Made by a program: the position numbers and the translations under genes. Under the pieces are notes generated by a model that made no database searches, was not told the origin of the DNA, and saw nothing but the letters and a program-made list of their open reading frames with translations. Shown here in pieces: positions 46,201 to 55,104 of a stretch of DNA of 64,000 nt; within the stretch, counting starts at the first letter, position 1; the number at the start of each line of letters is the position of its first letter. Origin of the DNA: Gemmata massiliana (GTDB lineage: Bacteria; Planctomycetota; Planctomycetia; Gemmatales; Gemmataceae). Location: positions 284,010-348,009 of the forward strand of contig HG799463.1 of NCBI GenBank assembly GCA_000531095.1, in the 5' to 3' direction.

Positions 46201-49200
46201 GGGTGAACGTGCCCCCGGTCGGGCTCCCGGTGAGCGCGAGCACCTGGACCGCGTCGGCCGCGTACTTGGCTGAGGTCACGAGCACGGTCGCGGACCGACC
46301 CGGGGCGGTGCCCGGGCGCGACCACGAGGCGCCCCCGTTGGTGCCCACATCCACGGTCGCGGCCGAGCGCCCCGCGAGGTCGTAGTAGTACCCCGTGTAG
46401 CTCACCCGCGCCGCGACCCCGCTCGCTGGGGTGCCCAGGGCACCGGTCCCACTCGCGTCGTGGAACCGCTCCCGAGTCGTCAACTGGAGTACGTTCCCGT
46501 TCCCGTCGTACACATACTCGGCCTGATTCAGAACTGTGTCCCCGGTCACGTCGTCCGCGTCCGAGTAACCGGTGTCCCCGCCCCCGTCCGTGACGTAAGA
46601 TACGACGACCCGGCCCGCGCCGTCGTAGGTCGTCTTCTGCGCGCCCCCGCCCGGACCCGAGGTCTTGATCACCAGGTCCCGCGCGTCGTACCACGTCTGC
46701 GAGGACAAGGGACTCGCGCCCACGTTCCCGGTCGAGGGGTCCACGGTGTACGTGTCGGTTCGGTACACCCGACCCAGTTCGTCGTAGCTGGCCGTGACCT
46801 GCGCGCGCAGCAGGCTCGAACTCAGGGGCTGGGGCACCCCGCCCGTCACCGCGGGCACCACCCCGTCGGCGTCGTAGACGCGCGTCTTCGTGACTTCGCC
46901 CAGGTTGTCGTAATCGGTGTACACGAGCGGGCGGTTCGTACTCGTGGACTCGCTCCCCTCGACACCACTCTTGACCGCCACGGCCCGGTCTCTCCAGTCG
47001 AACCAGGTCTGGGTCACCCGGTTCGCCGCGCCCCCGCCCGGGATCTCGGTCACCTTGGTCCGATTCCCGTCCCCAACCCCGCCCCCGTCGTACTCGTACT
47101 CGCAGACCTTCACCATGTTAGTCCCGGCCAAGTTCGTTGGGGACCAGAACCCGGTCGTGGGCGTATCGTCGGTGCCCACCCACTCGCTCACCTTACGACC
47201 GAGCCCGTCGTACACGATCCGGGAGATGGTGCCCTGCGAGCTCGTGACCTTGTTCGGCATCCCGTGGTCGTCGTACTGGTACCGGGTCCGGTAGAAGTTC
47301 GCCCCCTCGGTCCCGAGCGCGGCCGAGGCCGAGTACACCAGCCCGCTCAGGTTAAAGTACGCGTCCGTCTGGATCGTCTGCCCGGCCGCGTTCGTGTAAC
47401 TGCGCGCGAGCGACTGGACCTTCGCGATGCTCTCGATACCCGTAGGGCGCCCGCCCGACACCGCCGGAGCGGCGCTCATCGTGAGGGTCTCCGTGTACCC
47501 CCCGGCGCGGTCCACGCGGGTGACCGTGGTCGGCCCGGTCGGGACGTTGTTCGTCGCGTCCCACCCGGTGTAGTATCGCACCTCGTGGCTCGCGTCGTTG
47601 TACACGGTGTAGTCCACGCGCCCGTTCGGGTACACGGCCTTCGTGGTCCGGCCCAGCGCGTCCACCTCGTAGGTCGTGGTCAGGTGCAGCCCGGCCCCGC
47701 TCGGGGTGCTCCACCCGCTCGGCAGGTTCGCGAACGTGCCAGTCTGCGCCGTGTCCACGTCCACGATGGTCTTCACCGCCGCGCCGGTGACCGCGTCGTA
47801 CTGGGTGTACGAGATGATCCCGGCCTGGTCCCGGGACCAGGCCGGGCGCCCGAACACGTCGTTCACGACCGTTGCCGCGGTCGCACTGTTGGACCCGTTC
47901 TGGGCCGTGGTCACAATCGGCAATGTGGTCACGGTCGAGGCGATCTGGTTCGTGCCCGAGAAGTACGTGTACGCGTAACTCGTGGTCTGGGCTCCGGTCC
48001 CGTCATCGTTCCGGTACACGGTTTCCGACGCGAGGTTGAAAAGGTCCACACCGCCGACCGTGTTCTTGAGGTACCCGAGCGACTGCTGTGGGGACGAGCG
48101 GCCGTTCGGGACGGTCGCGGTTTCACCGTGGAGTAGGTCCACTTCCTTGAGATACCCGAGCGCGTCCCCCGCAGTGGACGTGGTCGCGGTTGTAGCCGAT
48201 CCGTAGGTGTACGCGGTCAGGAGCCCGTCCGAGTCGCTTAGATATTGTGCGTTGCCCGACACGAAGTTCACCAGATCCGTGTACGACTCGCTGAACCCGG
48301 TCACCGCCGACGGACCGGCCGTCAGGACCACGCGCCCGGCCGCATCGTACCGGGTGTACCAGCGCCACACGTTACCGGCGGTGTCCGTGTACGCTTTAAG
48401 CATAACCTGCCCGAACCCGTTCGTGTACACCGTGTTCGAGGTCCCGTCCGGCAGCGTCTCCACGGTCTTCGTCTGCCACGTGTTCGCATCCAGCAAAGTG
48501 CCGGTCGCGGGATTGGCCGTGTACGAGTAGGTAAACGTGCCCTGGCCCCCGGAGCACACCGAGCACCCCTGGGCCGCGTTGGTCGCGCTGGTCACGCGCC
48601 CGGACGAGTCGTACTGCAGGTACGTGTCTGCGTAGTCGTCGATCTGCACATCGGTTAGGGCGTCGAGACCCGTTCCCAGGGCCGCTGTGAGCCGGGCATA
48701 GGCGTCTGGGCTGAACGCGTACTTGAGCTTCCCGTTCGCTCCACTCGCCGACCCGCTCCCCGAGCCCGAGCCGCTGCTGGAGCCGTAGTACCGGTAGTAG
48801 GACTGGTCAAGCACGTTGCCCGAAGCGTCCTTAAGCACGGCCGTGCGCAGGGCGCCGGCCTGACCCGCGGACGTGGTCCCGTCGTGGTACGTGTTCTCGG
48901 TCGTGCGCACCGTGCTCCACGCGCCCGCCCCAACCCTGGTGCGCTGGGTTACCGTTTGCAGCAGCCCGGCGTTGGTGCCCGAGGCGATGTACGCGTACAC
49001 GAACGACTCGGTCAGCGCACTGCCCCCGGTCCCGGTCGTGCGCTGGACCTCAGTCGCGCGCCCCGAGGCGTCCCAGCTAGTCACACTCGTGACGTTCCCG
49101 GCCGGATCCGCAAGGGCCGAGAGCTCGCCCGTGCGCCCGGTCGGGGTCGAGGCCGAGAAGTCGTAGAACGTGAACGCTTGCCCGGACTCGTCGGTGAGTA

Positions 49201-51064
49201 CGAACGTATGGGCGCTCGTGTCTTGAGTGAAGACCGCGTTGCCCCCGAACCGCGCGTGGTACGCGCCCCCGTAGAAGTCGAAGAAGTACGCCGAGCTCGC
49301 GCTCGTTACGACCGCGATACTGCTGTCCCCGTTCACCTGAACTAGGCGCGGCGCCTGGGTCTGGACCGCTCCGGTCCCGGACGTCCCGTCGGCGTACCCG
49401 GTGCCGTTGCTCCAGTCCCATGACTGGCCCCACAACGTTCCGAAGCCGCCCGATTCCAAATCCGTGCGCACCACCGCGACCGTGCCCGTCCCGTACCCGA
49501 CCCCGGACTCGGACTTCCCGCCCCGAATACCCCCGGACGATATGGCGAGCGCGATCGGGACGCACGCGAGGCACTCGGGCGCTAAGGCCGCGAGGGGCGA
49601 GGCAGACACGTTATAGGAGCCGCCCCCGGCCGTTGCCGACGAGTAGTTGGAGTCCCCGTTGTAGGTAGCCGACAGGATGTAGTTCCCCGTCACGAGCGAC
49701 CCGAAATCAAACGTGGCCGTCGCTTGGTACCCGTTCCCGACCGGTACCAACGAGACCGTACCCACGGTGATCACCGGCCCGCTGGGCACGGCAGTCACTT
49801 TGAGCGTGGCGGTCCCGGTGGGAACGGTGGACGGCTGCCCGGTAATGGTGATGACCCCGCGCTTCACTTGCCCGACCTTCGCGCTGGACGGGTACTCCGT
49901 CCACATCACACTCGGGGCGATCGGGTCGTTAGACGCGGCCACGAACACCCCGCCGATCGAAGCACCGAAAGGCGAGTACTGGCCCAGTGGGGATGCCAAT
50001 TGCGCGGATGTGGCGCCCGAGAACACGCGCACGTCGGCCGCGCCGGTGCCACTCCCCACGATGATGTCGGCCCGGTCATCATCGTCCGCATAGGCCAGCG
50101 CGACCCGCGCCCCACCCGTGAAACTCGACCCGAACGGCTGGAAGTCGTAGATCATGCCCCCGGCCGCCCCGGAGAACACCTTCACCTCGGCTGTAACGCC
50201 CGCGCCCGTTCCCACAACCAGATCCGGTGTTCCGTCCCCATTCACGTCGCTCGCCAGTGAGTCCGAATTAACGAACACACTCCCCGTGTAACCCGTGCCG
50301 AAAGCCTGGAAACTCCCGAGCGGGCTGGCGATTGGCGCCCCGGTCGTGGGATCGTAGGTCTTAACCCATCCGCCTGAACTTCCGCCGAGAATCACCTCGG
50401 CCTTGTGATCTCCGTTCAGATCGACGGCTCCGACGGTGACACCGGAGCCAAACCCAGTGCCGGTCAGGTTCCAGTTAAGGAGCATCTGCCCGGTGGCCCC
50501 GCTGAACGCGCGCACCCGGGTTCCGAGGAGCGAGTCCGCGGTTGTGATCACATCCGCCTTGCCGTCCCCGTTCACATCCGCCGCGGCCACGTGCACGCCA
50601 CTCGTGTTCAGTGCCGAATACGCGAGAAAGTGCCCCAACGGGCCACTGATCTCGTTGCCCGTCGTCCCATCGAGGACGCGCACTAGGGGAACATAGCCCG
50701 AATCTGGCGCTATGACCGCATCTGGGATGCCGTCCCCGGTGAAGTCTGCGGTTGCAACACGAACCCCGCCCGTGAACAGCGGGCCGTAAGCACTCTTGGT
50801 CCAGCGCAAGTTCCCGGTATCCGCGTCGTATGCCTTTACAACCGCAGCATCACCAACGCCCGAACCTGCGAAAATCACCGGCCCTGGAAGCGGCCGCCCG
50901 TCCGGCACCAAGCGTTCCTCCATCGGCTCCATGCTCAGTCGGACCGGCCTTGCATGTGTTCGCGGTTTGGCGCGGAACAGACTCGCGACACGTTCGCGCA
51001 GAGCAAATAGGCGGGTGAACAGGGTGAACGGGGACGGAATGCGTGCGGGAGAAGGGCGGCTCAA
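43208..51064 (-). CDS. Giant FG-GAP/RHS-repeat surface protein with a caspase-like C-terminal tip
   Basis: The 2,618-residue protein begins with a basic leader and MEPMEERLVPDG, the same LE-x-R-x-VP type of start as the surface protein at 14.9 kb. VCBS/FG-GAP repeats follow (about 55-390; DFTGDGIPDAVIAP, DVNGDGKADVI), then an Ig-like domain (about 395-490). A long RHS/YD shell runs from about 520 to 2370, ending in the RHS core (YDPYGARTVYDG, LNPQRSRWYSPSLGRWTSVDP). A foreign module sits inside the shell near residues 1595-1690. The last 240 residues are a different domain encoded by A+T-rich DNA (43.2-43.7 kb): HLTFAAHGNNVG and, later, VDLLICYQAKD suggest a His-Cys dyad as in clan CD/DUF4347-like folds. 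RHS shells enclose and autoproteolytically release such tips. No immunity gene adjoins; an IS66 lies 144 bp past the stop. Confidence 0.88.
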   Translation of the reverse strand: MSRPSPARIPSPFTLFTRLFALRERVASLFRAKPRTHARPVRLSMEPMEERLVPDGRPLPGPVIFAGSGVGDAAVVKAYDADTGNLRWTKSAYGPLFTGGVRVATADFTGDGIPDAVIAPDSGYVPLVRVLDGTTGNEISGPLGHFLAYSALNTSGVHVAAADVNGDGKADVITTADSLLGTRVRAFSGATGQMLLNWNLTGTGFGSGVTVGAVDLNGDHKAEVILGGSSGGWVKTYDPTTGAPIASPLGSFQAFGTGYTGSVFVNSDSLASDVNGDGTPDLVVGTGAGVTAEVKVFSGAAGGMIYDFQPFGSSFTGGARVALAYADDDDRADIIVGSGTGAADVRVFSGATSAQLASPLGQYSPFGASIGGVFVAASNDPIAPSVMWTEYPSSAKVGQVKRGVITITGQPSTVPTGTATLKVTAVPSGPVITVGTVSLVPVGNGYQATATFDFGSLVTGNYILSATYNGDSNYSSATAGGGSYNVSASPLAALAPECLACVPIALAISSGGIRGGKSESGVGYGTGTVAVVRTDLESGGFGTLWGQSWDWSNGTGYADGTSGTGAVQTQAPRLVQVNGDSSIAVVTSASSAYFFDFYGGAYHARFGGNAVFTQDTSAHTFVLTDESGQAFTFYDFSASTPTGRTGELSALADPAGNVTSVTSWDASGRATEVQRTTGTGGSALTESFVYAYIASGTNAGLLQTVTQRTRVGAGAWSTVRTTENTYHDGTTSAGQAGALRTAVLKDASGNVLDQSYYRYYGSSSGSGSGSGSASGANGKLKYAFSPDAYARLTAALGTGLDALTDVQIDDYADTYLQYDSSGRVTSATNAAQGCSVCSGGQGTFTYSYTANPATGTLLDANTWQTKTVETLPDGTSNTVYTNGFGQVMLKAYTDTAGNVWRWYTRYDAAGRVVLTAGPSAVTGFSESYTDLVNFVSGNAQYLSDSDGLLTAYTYGSATTATTSTAGDALGYLKEVDLLHGETATVPNGRSSPQQSLGYLKNTVGGVDLFNLASETVYRNDDGTGAQTTSYAYTYFSGTNQIASTVTTLPIVTTAQNGSNSATAATVVNDVFGRPAWSRDQAGIISYTQYDAVTGAAVKTIVDVDTAQTGTFANLPSGWSTPSGAGLHLTTTYEVDALGRTTKAVYPNGRVDYTVYNDASHEVRYYTGWDATNNVPTGPTTVTRVDRAGGYTETLTMSAAPAVSGGRPTGIESIAKVQSLARSYTNAAGQTIQTDAYFNLSGLVYSASAALGTEGANFYRTRYQYDDHGMPNKVTSSQGTISRIVYDGLGRKVSEWVGTDDTPTTGFWSPTNLAGTNMVKVCEYEYDGGGVGDGNRTKVTEIPGGGAANRVTQTWFDWRDRAVAVKSGVEGSESTSTNRPLVYTDYDNLGEVTKTRVYDADGVVPAVTGGVPQPLSSSLLRAQVTASYDELGRVYRTDTYTVDPSTGNVGASPLSSQTWYDARDLVIKTSGPGGGAQKTTYDGAGRVVVSYVTDGGGDTGYSDADDVTGDTVLNQAEYVYDGNGNVLQLTTRERFHDASGTGALGTPASGVAARVSYTGYYYDLAGRSAATVDVGTNGGASWSRPGTAPGRSATVLVTSAKYAADAVQVLALTGSPTGGTFTLTFGGNTTSALAYNASAATVQTALAGLASIGSGNVQVSAASGGGWEVRFTGTKAGTYQSAIMGNGSGLTGGTSPAVSVSTISYGGDAGQAAEVTTPSGQVSRRYTDILGRTVRTIENFVDGVVSDTDDKTTGYTYNGAGVTGLTAYLTGGGTQTTGYVYGVTVATGSAIESNDIVRLTQWADPTTGAPSASQQDALTVNALGQALTTTDRSGSTHTLTYDVLGRVVSDVVTTLGSGVDGAIRRVETAYDGQGNAYVVTSYNAASGGSIVNQVQRAYNGLGQLTTEWQSHAGAVNTSTSPKVQYAYSEMAGGANHSRLTSITYPSGYVLTYNYSSGLNDSISRLSSLSDSTGTLESYDFLGVGTVVRRAHPQPNVDLSYVKRAGESNGDAGDQYTGLDRFGRVVDQRWLIPTTGIATDRFQYGYDAASNRTYRDNLVNTAFGEVYSYDGLDQLTGYSRGTLNGAKTGITGSATRTQGWDYDALGNFDSVTTNGTAQARAANKQNEITSIGGATTPTYDSNGNMTGDETGRLFVYDAWNRLVAVKNAGGTTLKTYTYDGSNRRVSETAGGTTTELFYSPDGQVLEEKVGSNTISRYVWSPVYVDAMVLRDRDTNADGTLDERLWVQQDANFNVTALVNGSGAVVERYVYDPYGARTVYDGSWAVRAGGSAYNFQYGFQGMAFDTVSGLNPQRSRWYSPSLGRWTSVDPIRFAGGDANLYRAFGNGPISRVDPSGLAVYSIVKMVADQEKSRRSAPPPGAPLVIGGSRRDGCGLGSLNYQPQYISPPPGGAGKGKQNKVKVWITFASDWVTGGAAFWHSGGATATEIVTGGLLDGRVTVKTRSLLDAVNQLKKRLGDNDCISHLTFAAHGNNVGTWYNEGPINQGKPYRPDPKKTGVDKGTILHLTDFDPNNPGDSNRKAEVLEALNWLKSRICGDERVRVDLLICYQAKDYSADLSKELAAFWGVDVLANTGKYDVTGAGQWFLFHPDKSSEKWSNWSW

Positions 51065-51367
51065 TGTACGTCCTCAACAGGATACGATTCGATCACCGAA
51101 GTCAACAGAGCATCAGTTGCAACAGTCAGTCATGACAGTCGCGAAATCGATTACCTTGAATCAGAGTCAAACGAGTTTGGATGTTCTCATGGAGAACGCA
51201 TTTTGTCAAACGTCGTTTTTGAGAATCTGGTGGAGTTTCCCAAGCCCGTTGCAGCACTGAGATTTATGCACGCACGGGCACAAGATATGATTGCCCGTGG
51301 TGGCCGATAGCGAATGGTTACGAATCGGTACGAGGGAGCCTAAGAAATGCGTCGCCGGTCGAACCGG
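51065..51367. other. Upstream region of the RHS gene
   Basis: About 300 bp of lower G+C than the RHS gene body, lying between the RHS start and the 3' end of the next minus-strand gene. It should hold the RHS promoter. I cannot identify a specific site and see no gene. Confidence 0.4.
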
Positions 51368-52675
51368 TCACGCGAGCTTACGCACCCAGATTTGGTACCC
51401 GCGTTCCAGAGTCTCGAACCGCCAGCGCATGACGCCCAGGAACGCATCGACGGCCAGGGCCGGGCACCGTTCGGGTTCAGGGAACACGCGCCACCCGTAG
51501 TCGTCGAATCCCAACAGCCCACCGGGCGCGAGCAGGGACCACGCGAGCACCGCGTCGGCCAGCACGTCCGGGGCCTCGTGCGAGCCGTCCAGATAGATAA
51601 GGTCGAACCGCTCCCCGGACATCCCCCGGAGCACGTCCTGGCTGCGCCCCACGTGTCCGGTTACCTTGTCCCCAAACTGTGCCGTGTTCGCGCGGAACCG
51701 AGCCTCCAGCCCACTCAGGTCCGCGTCCGCGTGCTCGGCCCCGCCCCCGAATGTGTCGATCCAGGTGAGCGCGGAGTCCGGGTGCGTAAGCACGTGCTCC
51801 AGGAGCCATACGGTGCTCCGGCCCTCAAACACCCCGACCTCCAGCGCCCGGACCGGCTTTCCCACAAGCGGGGCTAACACCCGTTCCCATACGGGCACGT
51901 TGTACGTGAACCAGTCCTCCGTAAATCCCGTGGTCGGAACGGGCGTGGGCGGGGTGACCGGTAGCGGCTCGCCTGGGGCGTCGGACACCCGGAACGTGTA
52001 GTCGAGGATGCGCACCAGCGGGCTCCCGGCGTCCTCCCACCCGTACCGATATGCCCCGACGTGCCACAACCGGATCGACGTGTCCGCTACCACCGGGAAC
52101 CCGCACTGCCGCGCACGCTCGCAAAACGCATAGTCCTCGGACAGGCTCCACGGACCGCTTGGTTCTCCGACCACGAGCGGTTGGAAGAACGGGACCAGGG
52201 GCGTGCCGAAGCGTCGGTTACATACGGGCAGTTGAAGTTTGTGGTGGACCGCGACCAGTACCTCCTTGCGCACGTGGGCGAACCCGAACCCGCAGTATCG
52301 GACCTCGACCAAGCCGCCCCGAGTTCCGAACCGGACCGCGGGTGTGCCCGGCATGAACTCGCACGCGAACTCGCGCGGCCCCTTCTTCGGGTACAGCCCG
52401 CACGTGAACGGCCGATCGTGGGCGCGCAACCGATCCACGTCGTCGGGCTCGAACACCACATCCGAATCGATCCACATGAGTTCGGCGAACCCGGCCCCGA
52501 GCGCGTCCGAGGCCATCTGATTACGCACGGCATCGACGGCCGAGTACCCGCGGTACCGCCACACCGGGTACCCCCGGCGCTCCAGTTCCCGAAGTGCGTC
52601 CTCGCACCCGGGCTCGACGGCCCCGCCCACTGGAACCAACACAACGCATTCGGCAGGGGCGGCAGCGGGCGGCAT
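51368..52675 (-). CDS. Glycosyltransferase fused to a class I methyltransferase
   Basis: The 435-residue protein has two parts. Residues 1-240 resemble a GT-A glycosyltransferase: YSAVDAVRNQMA, the metal/nucleotide motif MWIDSDVVFEPDDV near residue 70, GLYPKKGPREFACEF, and LSEDYAFCERARQCGF. Residues about 260-435 form a Methyltransf_24-type SAM enzyme: ALEVGVFEGRSTVWLLEHV, WIDTFGGG, RFDLIYLDGSHEAPDVLADAVLAW and GGLLGFDDYGW. One chain could add a sugar and methylate it, as in surface glycan decoration. Its position next to the RHS gene, same strand, suggests modification of surface material, but co-transcription is not proven (303-bp gap). Confidence 0.82.
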   Translation of the reverse strand: MPPAAAPAECVVLVPVGGAVEPGCEDALRELERRGYPVWRYRGYSAVDAVRNQMASDALGAGFAELMWIDSDVVFEPDDVDRLRAHDRPFTCGLYPKKGPREFACEFMPGTPAVRFGTRGGLVEVRYCGFGFAHVRKEVLVAVHHKLQLPVCNRRFGTPLVPFFQPLVVGEPSGPWSLSEDYAFCERARQCGFPVVADTSIRLWHVGAYRYGWEDAGSPLVRILDYTFRVSDAPGEPLPVTPPTPVPTTGFTEDWFTYNVPVWERVLAPLVGKPVRALEVGVFEGRSTVWLLEHVLTHPDSALTWIDTFGGGAEHADADLSGLEARFRANTAQFGDKVTGHVGRSQDVLRGMSGERFDLIYLDGSHEAPDVLADAVLAWSLLAPGGLLGFDDYGWRVFPEPERCPALAVDAFLGVMRWRFETLERGYQIWVRKLA

Positions 52676-52719
52676 GATTGGTCCTCGGGAATGTCGGCTC
52701 GATTATACGAACTGCGAAC

Positions 52720-52899
52720 TCAGGACGCTGCCACGAGGGGATTGAGTAATCCCCTCGTGGCAGCGCTCGTTTTGGTCCAAATTCCTAATCGTGTTCCGAC
52801 CTTCGACAGTTCGGTCTTGAGGTTCCAGAGTGCGTCCTCGGTACCGCTTATGCCTTGTTCCTTGATACTGGCGATGCGCCACTCAACTTCGCTTAACAT
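52720..52899 (-). CDS. Possible 59-residue protein
   Basis: From ATG 52899 the peptide reads MLSEVEWRIASIKEQGISG, continues DALWNLKTELSKVGTRLGIW, and ends in a stretch encoded by a perfect hairpin (52726-52743 with 52748-52765). The helical heptad-like pattern is compatible with a real small protein, but there is no recognisable family and an upstream Met (52959) is in frame. The hairpin is probably a terminator that the last codons read into. Confidence 0.35.
   Translation of the reverse strand: MLSEVEWRIASIKEQGISGTEDALWNLKTELSKVGTRLGIWTKTSAATRGLLNPLVAAS
52726..52765. terminator. Perfect hairpin, 18-bp arms with GAGT loop
   Basis: 52726-52743 and 52748-52765 are exact reverse complements. 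It lies about 50 bp upstream of the glycosyltransferase-methyltransferase start (minus strand) and at the end of the small ORF, so it may terminate transcription arriving from the right. Confidence 0.55.
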
Positions 52900-53143
52900 C
52901 AGGCTCACGATCGATGAGCTTCTACGCAGATGAACTGGTCGTGAGGCACGGTGTGTCACTGTTTAAAGCTACGTCTTCGACACGTGTGCTGGAGGTGTTC
53001 AATCGGCATGGAGTTCGGTGCGAGTAGCCCCCGAGATACGCGAAGACGGTCCTTGACTAGTCTCTGGTAAAGGAGACGTTGCTCGCATTTGACGCCTGTT
53101 GACGCCCACGCACGGGGGTTGCTGGGGGCAACTGGCGTCAGTA

Positions 53144-53176
53144 AAAAGTAAAAACCCCGGGATTTCCGGGGCTTTG
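53144..53176 (-). terminator. Intrinsic terminator (minus strand)
   Basis: On the minus strand the sequence AAAGCCCCGGAAATCCCGGGG forms a stem and is followed by TTTTTACTTTTT. It lies just beyond the DUF1501-like fragment that ends at 53192. Confidence 0.65.
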
Positions 53177-53191
53177 AAGCGTCATTCGGCT

Positions 53192-53390
53192 TTACAAAAC
53201 CGCTGTCCTCACCTTCCAATTACAGCCTTCCGCGACAGGCCACCCCGAGAGCGTGCGGGCTTCGTGTGCCGGGTCGATCCCGAGTAAGTTCATGACGGTC
53301 GCGGACACATCGACCGGCGAGCACGGGGCGTTTTCGCGTGGCGGCAGCCCGCACGCATCGGTTGCCCAGCGCCCGTGCCTCCGACCAGAA
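53192..53390 (-). pseudogene. C-terminal fragment of a DUF1501/sulfatase-like protein
   Basis: The minus strand reads GLPPRENAPCSPVDVSATVM and NLLGIDPAHEARTLSGWPVAEG, the characteristic end of planctomycete DUF1501/sulfatase proteins. Upstream of about 53390 the similarity stops. Only some 60 codons remain. Confidence 0.55.
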
Positions 53391-53727
53391 GCACCGAGAT
53401 CAACCGCGCCCAACCACTGAGCTACGCGAGCGGAACACCTTATCGCGATGGCACGCCCAGAAGTTGCGATTGATCGCCACACACCGAATGTGACAGCCAG
53501 CACCCATTCAATGGCGACTACGCGCACACATCCTCCTGCTGGTTGGCGCAGTGCCCCGTAGGTGGTTGGTTTGAGCTTTACCGCACTTCTACCGCAGCAC
53601 CTGCGGTACTACCGCAAATCCACAGTGATTCTCGCATCGTATGCATTACCTTGCAATAACGGCAGAAGGTGGTAAAGTGCTTGAATTGCAGGTGATTTCG
53701 ATCCGAGCCGGTGGGTTGTACTGCCTC
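53391..53727. other. Non-coding tail of the element
   Basis: About 340 bp before the distal att copy. The minus strand at 53405-53432 contains GTAGCTCAGTGGTTGGGC, which looks like the 5' arm of a tRNA, but no complete cloverleaf can be formed. No gene is supported. Confidence 0.4.
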
Positions 53728-53772
53728 CTCTTAATCAGCGGGTCCTCGGTTCGAGCCCGAGAGGGGGCACTG
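53728..53772 (+). other. attR: 45-bp copy of the tRNA-Lys 3' end
   Basis: Exactly identical to 32308-32352. The bases before it (CTGCCTC) differ from tRNA sequence, so only the 3' half is duplicated, as expected for the distal junction of an element inserted in a tRNA gene. It also directly precedes a second integrase gene and may serve as attL of a second element. Confidence 0.9.
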
Positions 53773-53822
53773 GTTTAAACGCCTTATTTTCAAGCAAATC
53801 GGCTGTGCTCTGCAGAGTGTGG

Positions 53823-53887
53823 GGAAAGTCTCCGAACAACCGATTCCGTGGAATAATTCCACGGAATCGGTTGTTCGGAGACTTTCC
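53823..53887. terminator. Near-perfect 65-bp palindrome
   Basis: Arms 53823-53854 and 53856-53887 are exact complements around a single central A. It sits between the att copy and the second integrase's GTG start (53888), so it could insulate the integrase from read-through or form part of its control region. Confidence 0.65.
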
Positions 53888-55090
53888 GTGGCTCGCACTC
53901 GAAAACTCACACCCACCTAGTCTCATCACAAACAGTCCGGGCGCGGCCGCCTAACCTGGACCGATCCACTCGGGATCCGAAACGAGAAACTGCTTCCCGG
54001 CCCATTCGGATCGCCGGAATCACTCGCAGCTAAAGCTCGTCTCGAACTTGAACTCGCTTCGTCACCCACCGGCGCACTTGCGACGAACTATCCCATCAGC
54101 GTCGCTGAGGTTTTCTTGGCGTTTCAGGAACACGCCAAGAGGCACTACCGCCGGGACGATGGCACGAACACGACCGAAGTGAACGAGTACCTAATCGTTG
54201 CAAATCACGTCTCCGAACAGTATGGCCTGACGCCTGCGATGAACTTCGGCCCGCTGTCCCTAAAAGCCGTTCGGCAGAAATTCATTGACGCGGGGTGGTG
54301 CCGCCGAACCATTAACCAGCGCACCGGACGTATCAAGCGCGTGTTCAAGTGGGCCGTGGGTGAGGAGTTGGTCCCGCCGAGCGCGTACCAATCACTGACG
54401 GCCGTGAATGGGTTGCAGCGAGGCCGAACCAGTGCGAAGGAACACGAACCGGTTGAGCCGGTGGACGACGCGACCGTAGACGCGACGCTCCCACACGTCA
54501 GTAGGCACATTCGCGGGATGATCGAGCTCCAGAGGCTCACGGTTTGTCGCCCGGGTGAGGTGGCTCGGATTCGCCGCGCCGACATCGACACGAGCAAGGC
54601 AGTCTGGTTGTATAAACCCGATGCGCACAAAACCGCATGGCGAGGGAAGACCCGGACCATTCCCATCGGGCCGAGGGCTCAGGAGTTGCTCCAAGGATTC
54701 TTCACCACCGACCCGAATGACTTCCTCTTCTCTCCTCGCCGAGCGATGGAAGAGTATCAGGCCGAGCGCAGCCGGAACCGGAAAACACCTCGGTGGCCAA
54801 GCCACATGACGCGCAACGGTGCTAAGCGGATTACTAAGCCGAAGCGAGCCCCGGCGGAATTCTATGACGGGACCAGCTTCGCTCACGCCGTCGCAAAAGT
54901 CTGCAAGCGGTTCGGAATCCCTCACTGGCACCCGAACCAGCTTCGACACACGGGCGCGACGAGAGTGCGGAAGGAGTTCGGGCTTGAGGCCGCGCAAGTG
55001 CTGCTCGGCCACTCGCGGGCCGACGTGACGCAAGTTTACGCGGAGCGAAACGAGACGCTAGCGGTATCAATCGCGACAAAAATCGGTTAA
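53888..55090 (+). CDS. int: Second tyrosine recombinase, with an in-frame amber codon near the start
   Basis: From GTG 53888 the frame reads VARTRKLTPT, TAG (53918-53920), SHHKQSGRGRLTWTDPLG, and then stays open to 55090. The TAG sits where relatives have a codon such as Tyr (PSYRLHKPSGQ in the first integrase). Without it the protein would be 400 residues, the normal size. An alternative start is TTG 54116. The catalytic set is complete: TVCRPGEVARI, AHKTAWRGKT, HWHPNQLRHTGATRV, GHSRADVTQVYAERN. It is clearly related to the 32.4-kb integrase but diverged. A strong hairpin terminator follows 15 bp after the stop. Confidence 0.8.
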
Positions 55091-55104
55091 ATGGCATTTT
55101 AAAC

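Larger units (their letters stand above)
32353..53772. mobile_element. Integrative element of 21.4 kb at tRNA-Lys
   Basis: The element is bounded by the 45-bp tRNA-derived repeats 21,420 bp apart. Next to attL it has a tyrosine recombinase, a winged-helix protein, a DUF1580 protein, a small protein and an AAA ATPase, all on the + strand. The rest carries cargo and scars: an LRR remnant, IS5, IS701, ISL3 and other IS pieces, a full-length IS66 transposase, a giant RHS protein, a glycosyltransferase-methyltransferase and small fragments. No conjugation genes are seen, so it would be mobilisable or integrative only. Confidence 0.85.

Noticed and set aside
44000..50900. Possible CRISPR or tandem DNA repeats in the RHS gene
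   Set aside because: The repetition is at the protein level (FG-GAP and YD repeats) and varies in spacing and sequence; no regularly spaced identical DNA repeats were seen.
53405..53432. A tRNA gene on the minus strand
   Set aside because: The sequence resembles a tRNA 5' half (GTAGCTCAGTGGTT) but no matching anticodon arm or acceptor 3' strand follows; at most a fragment.
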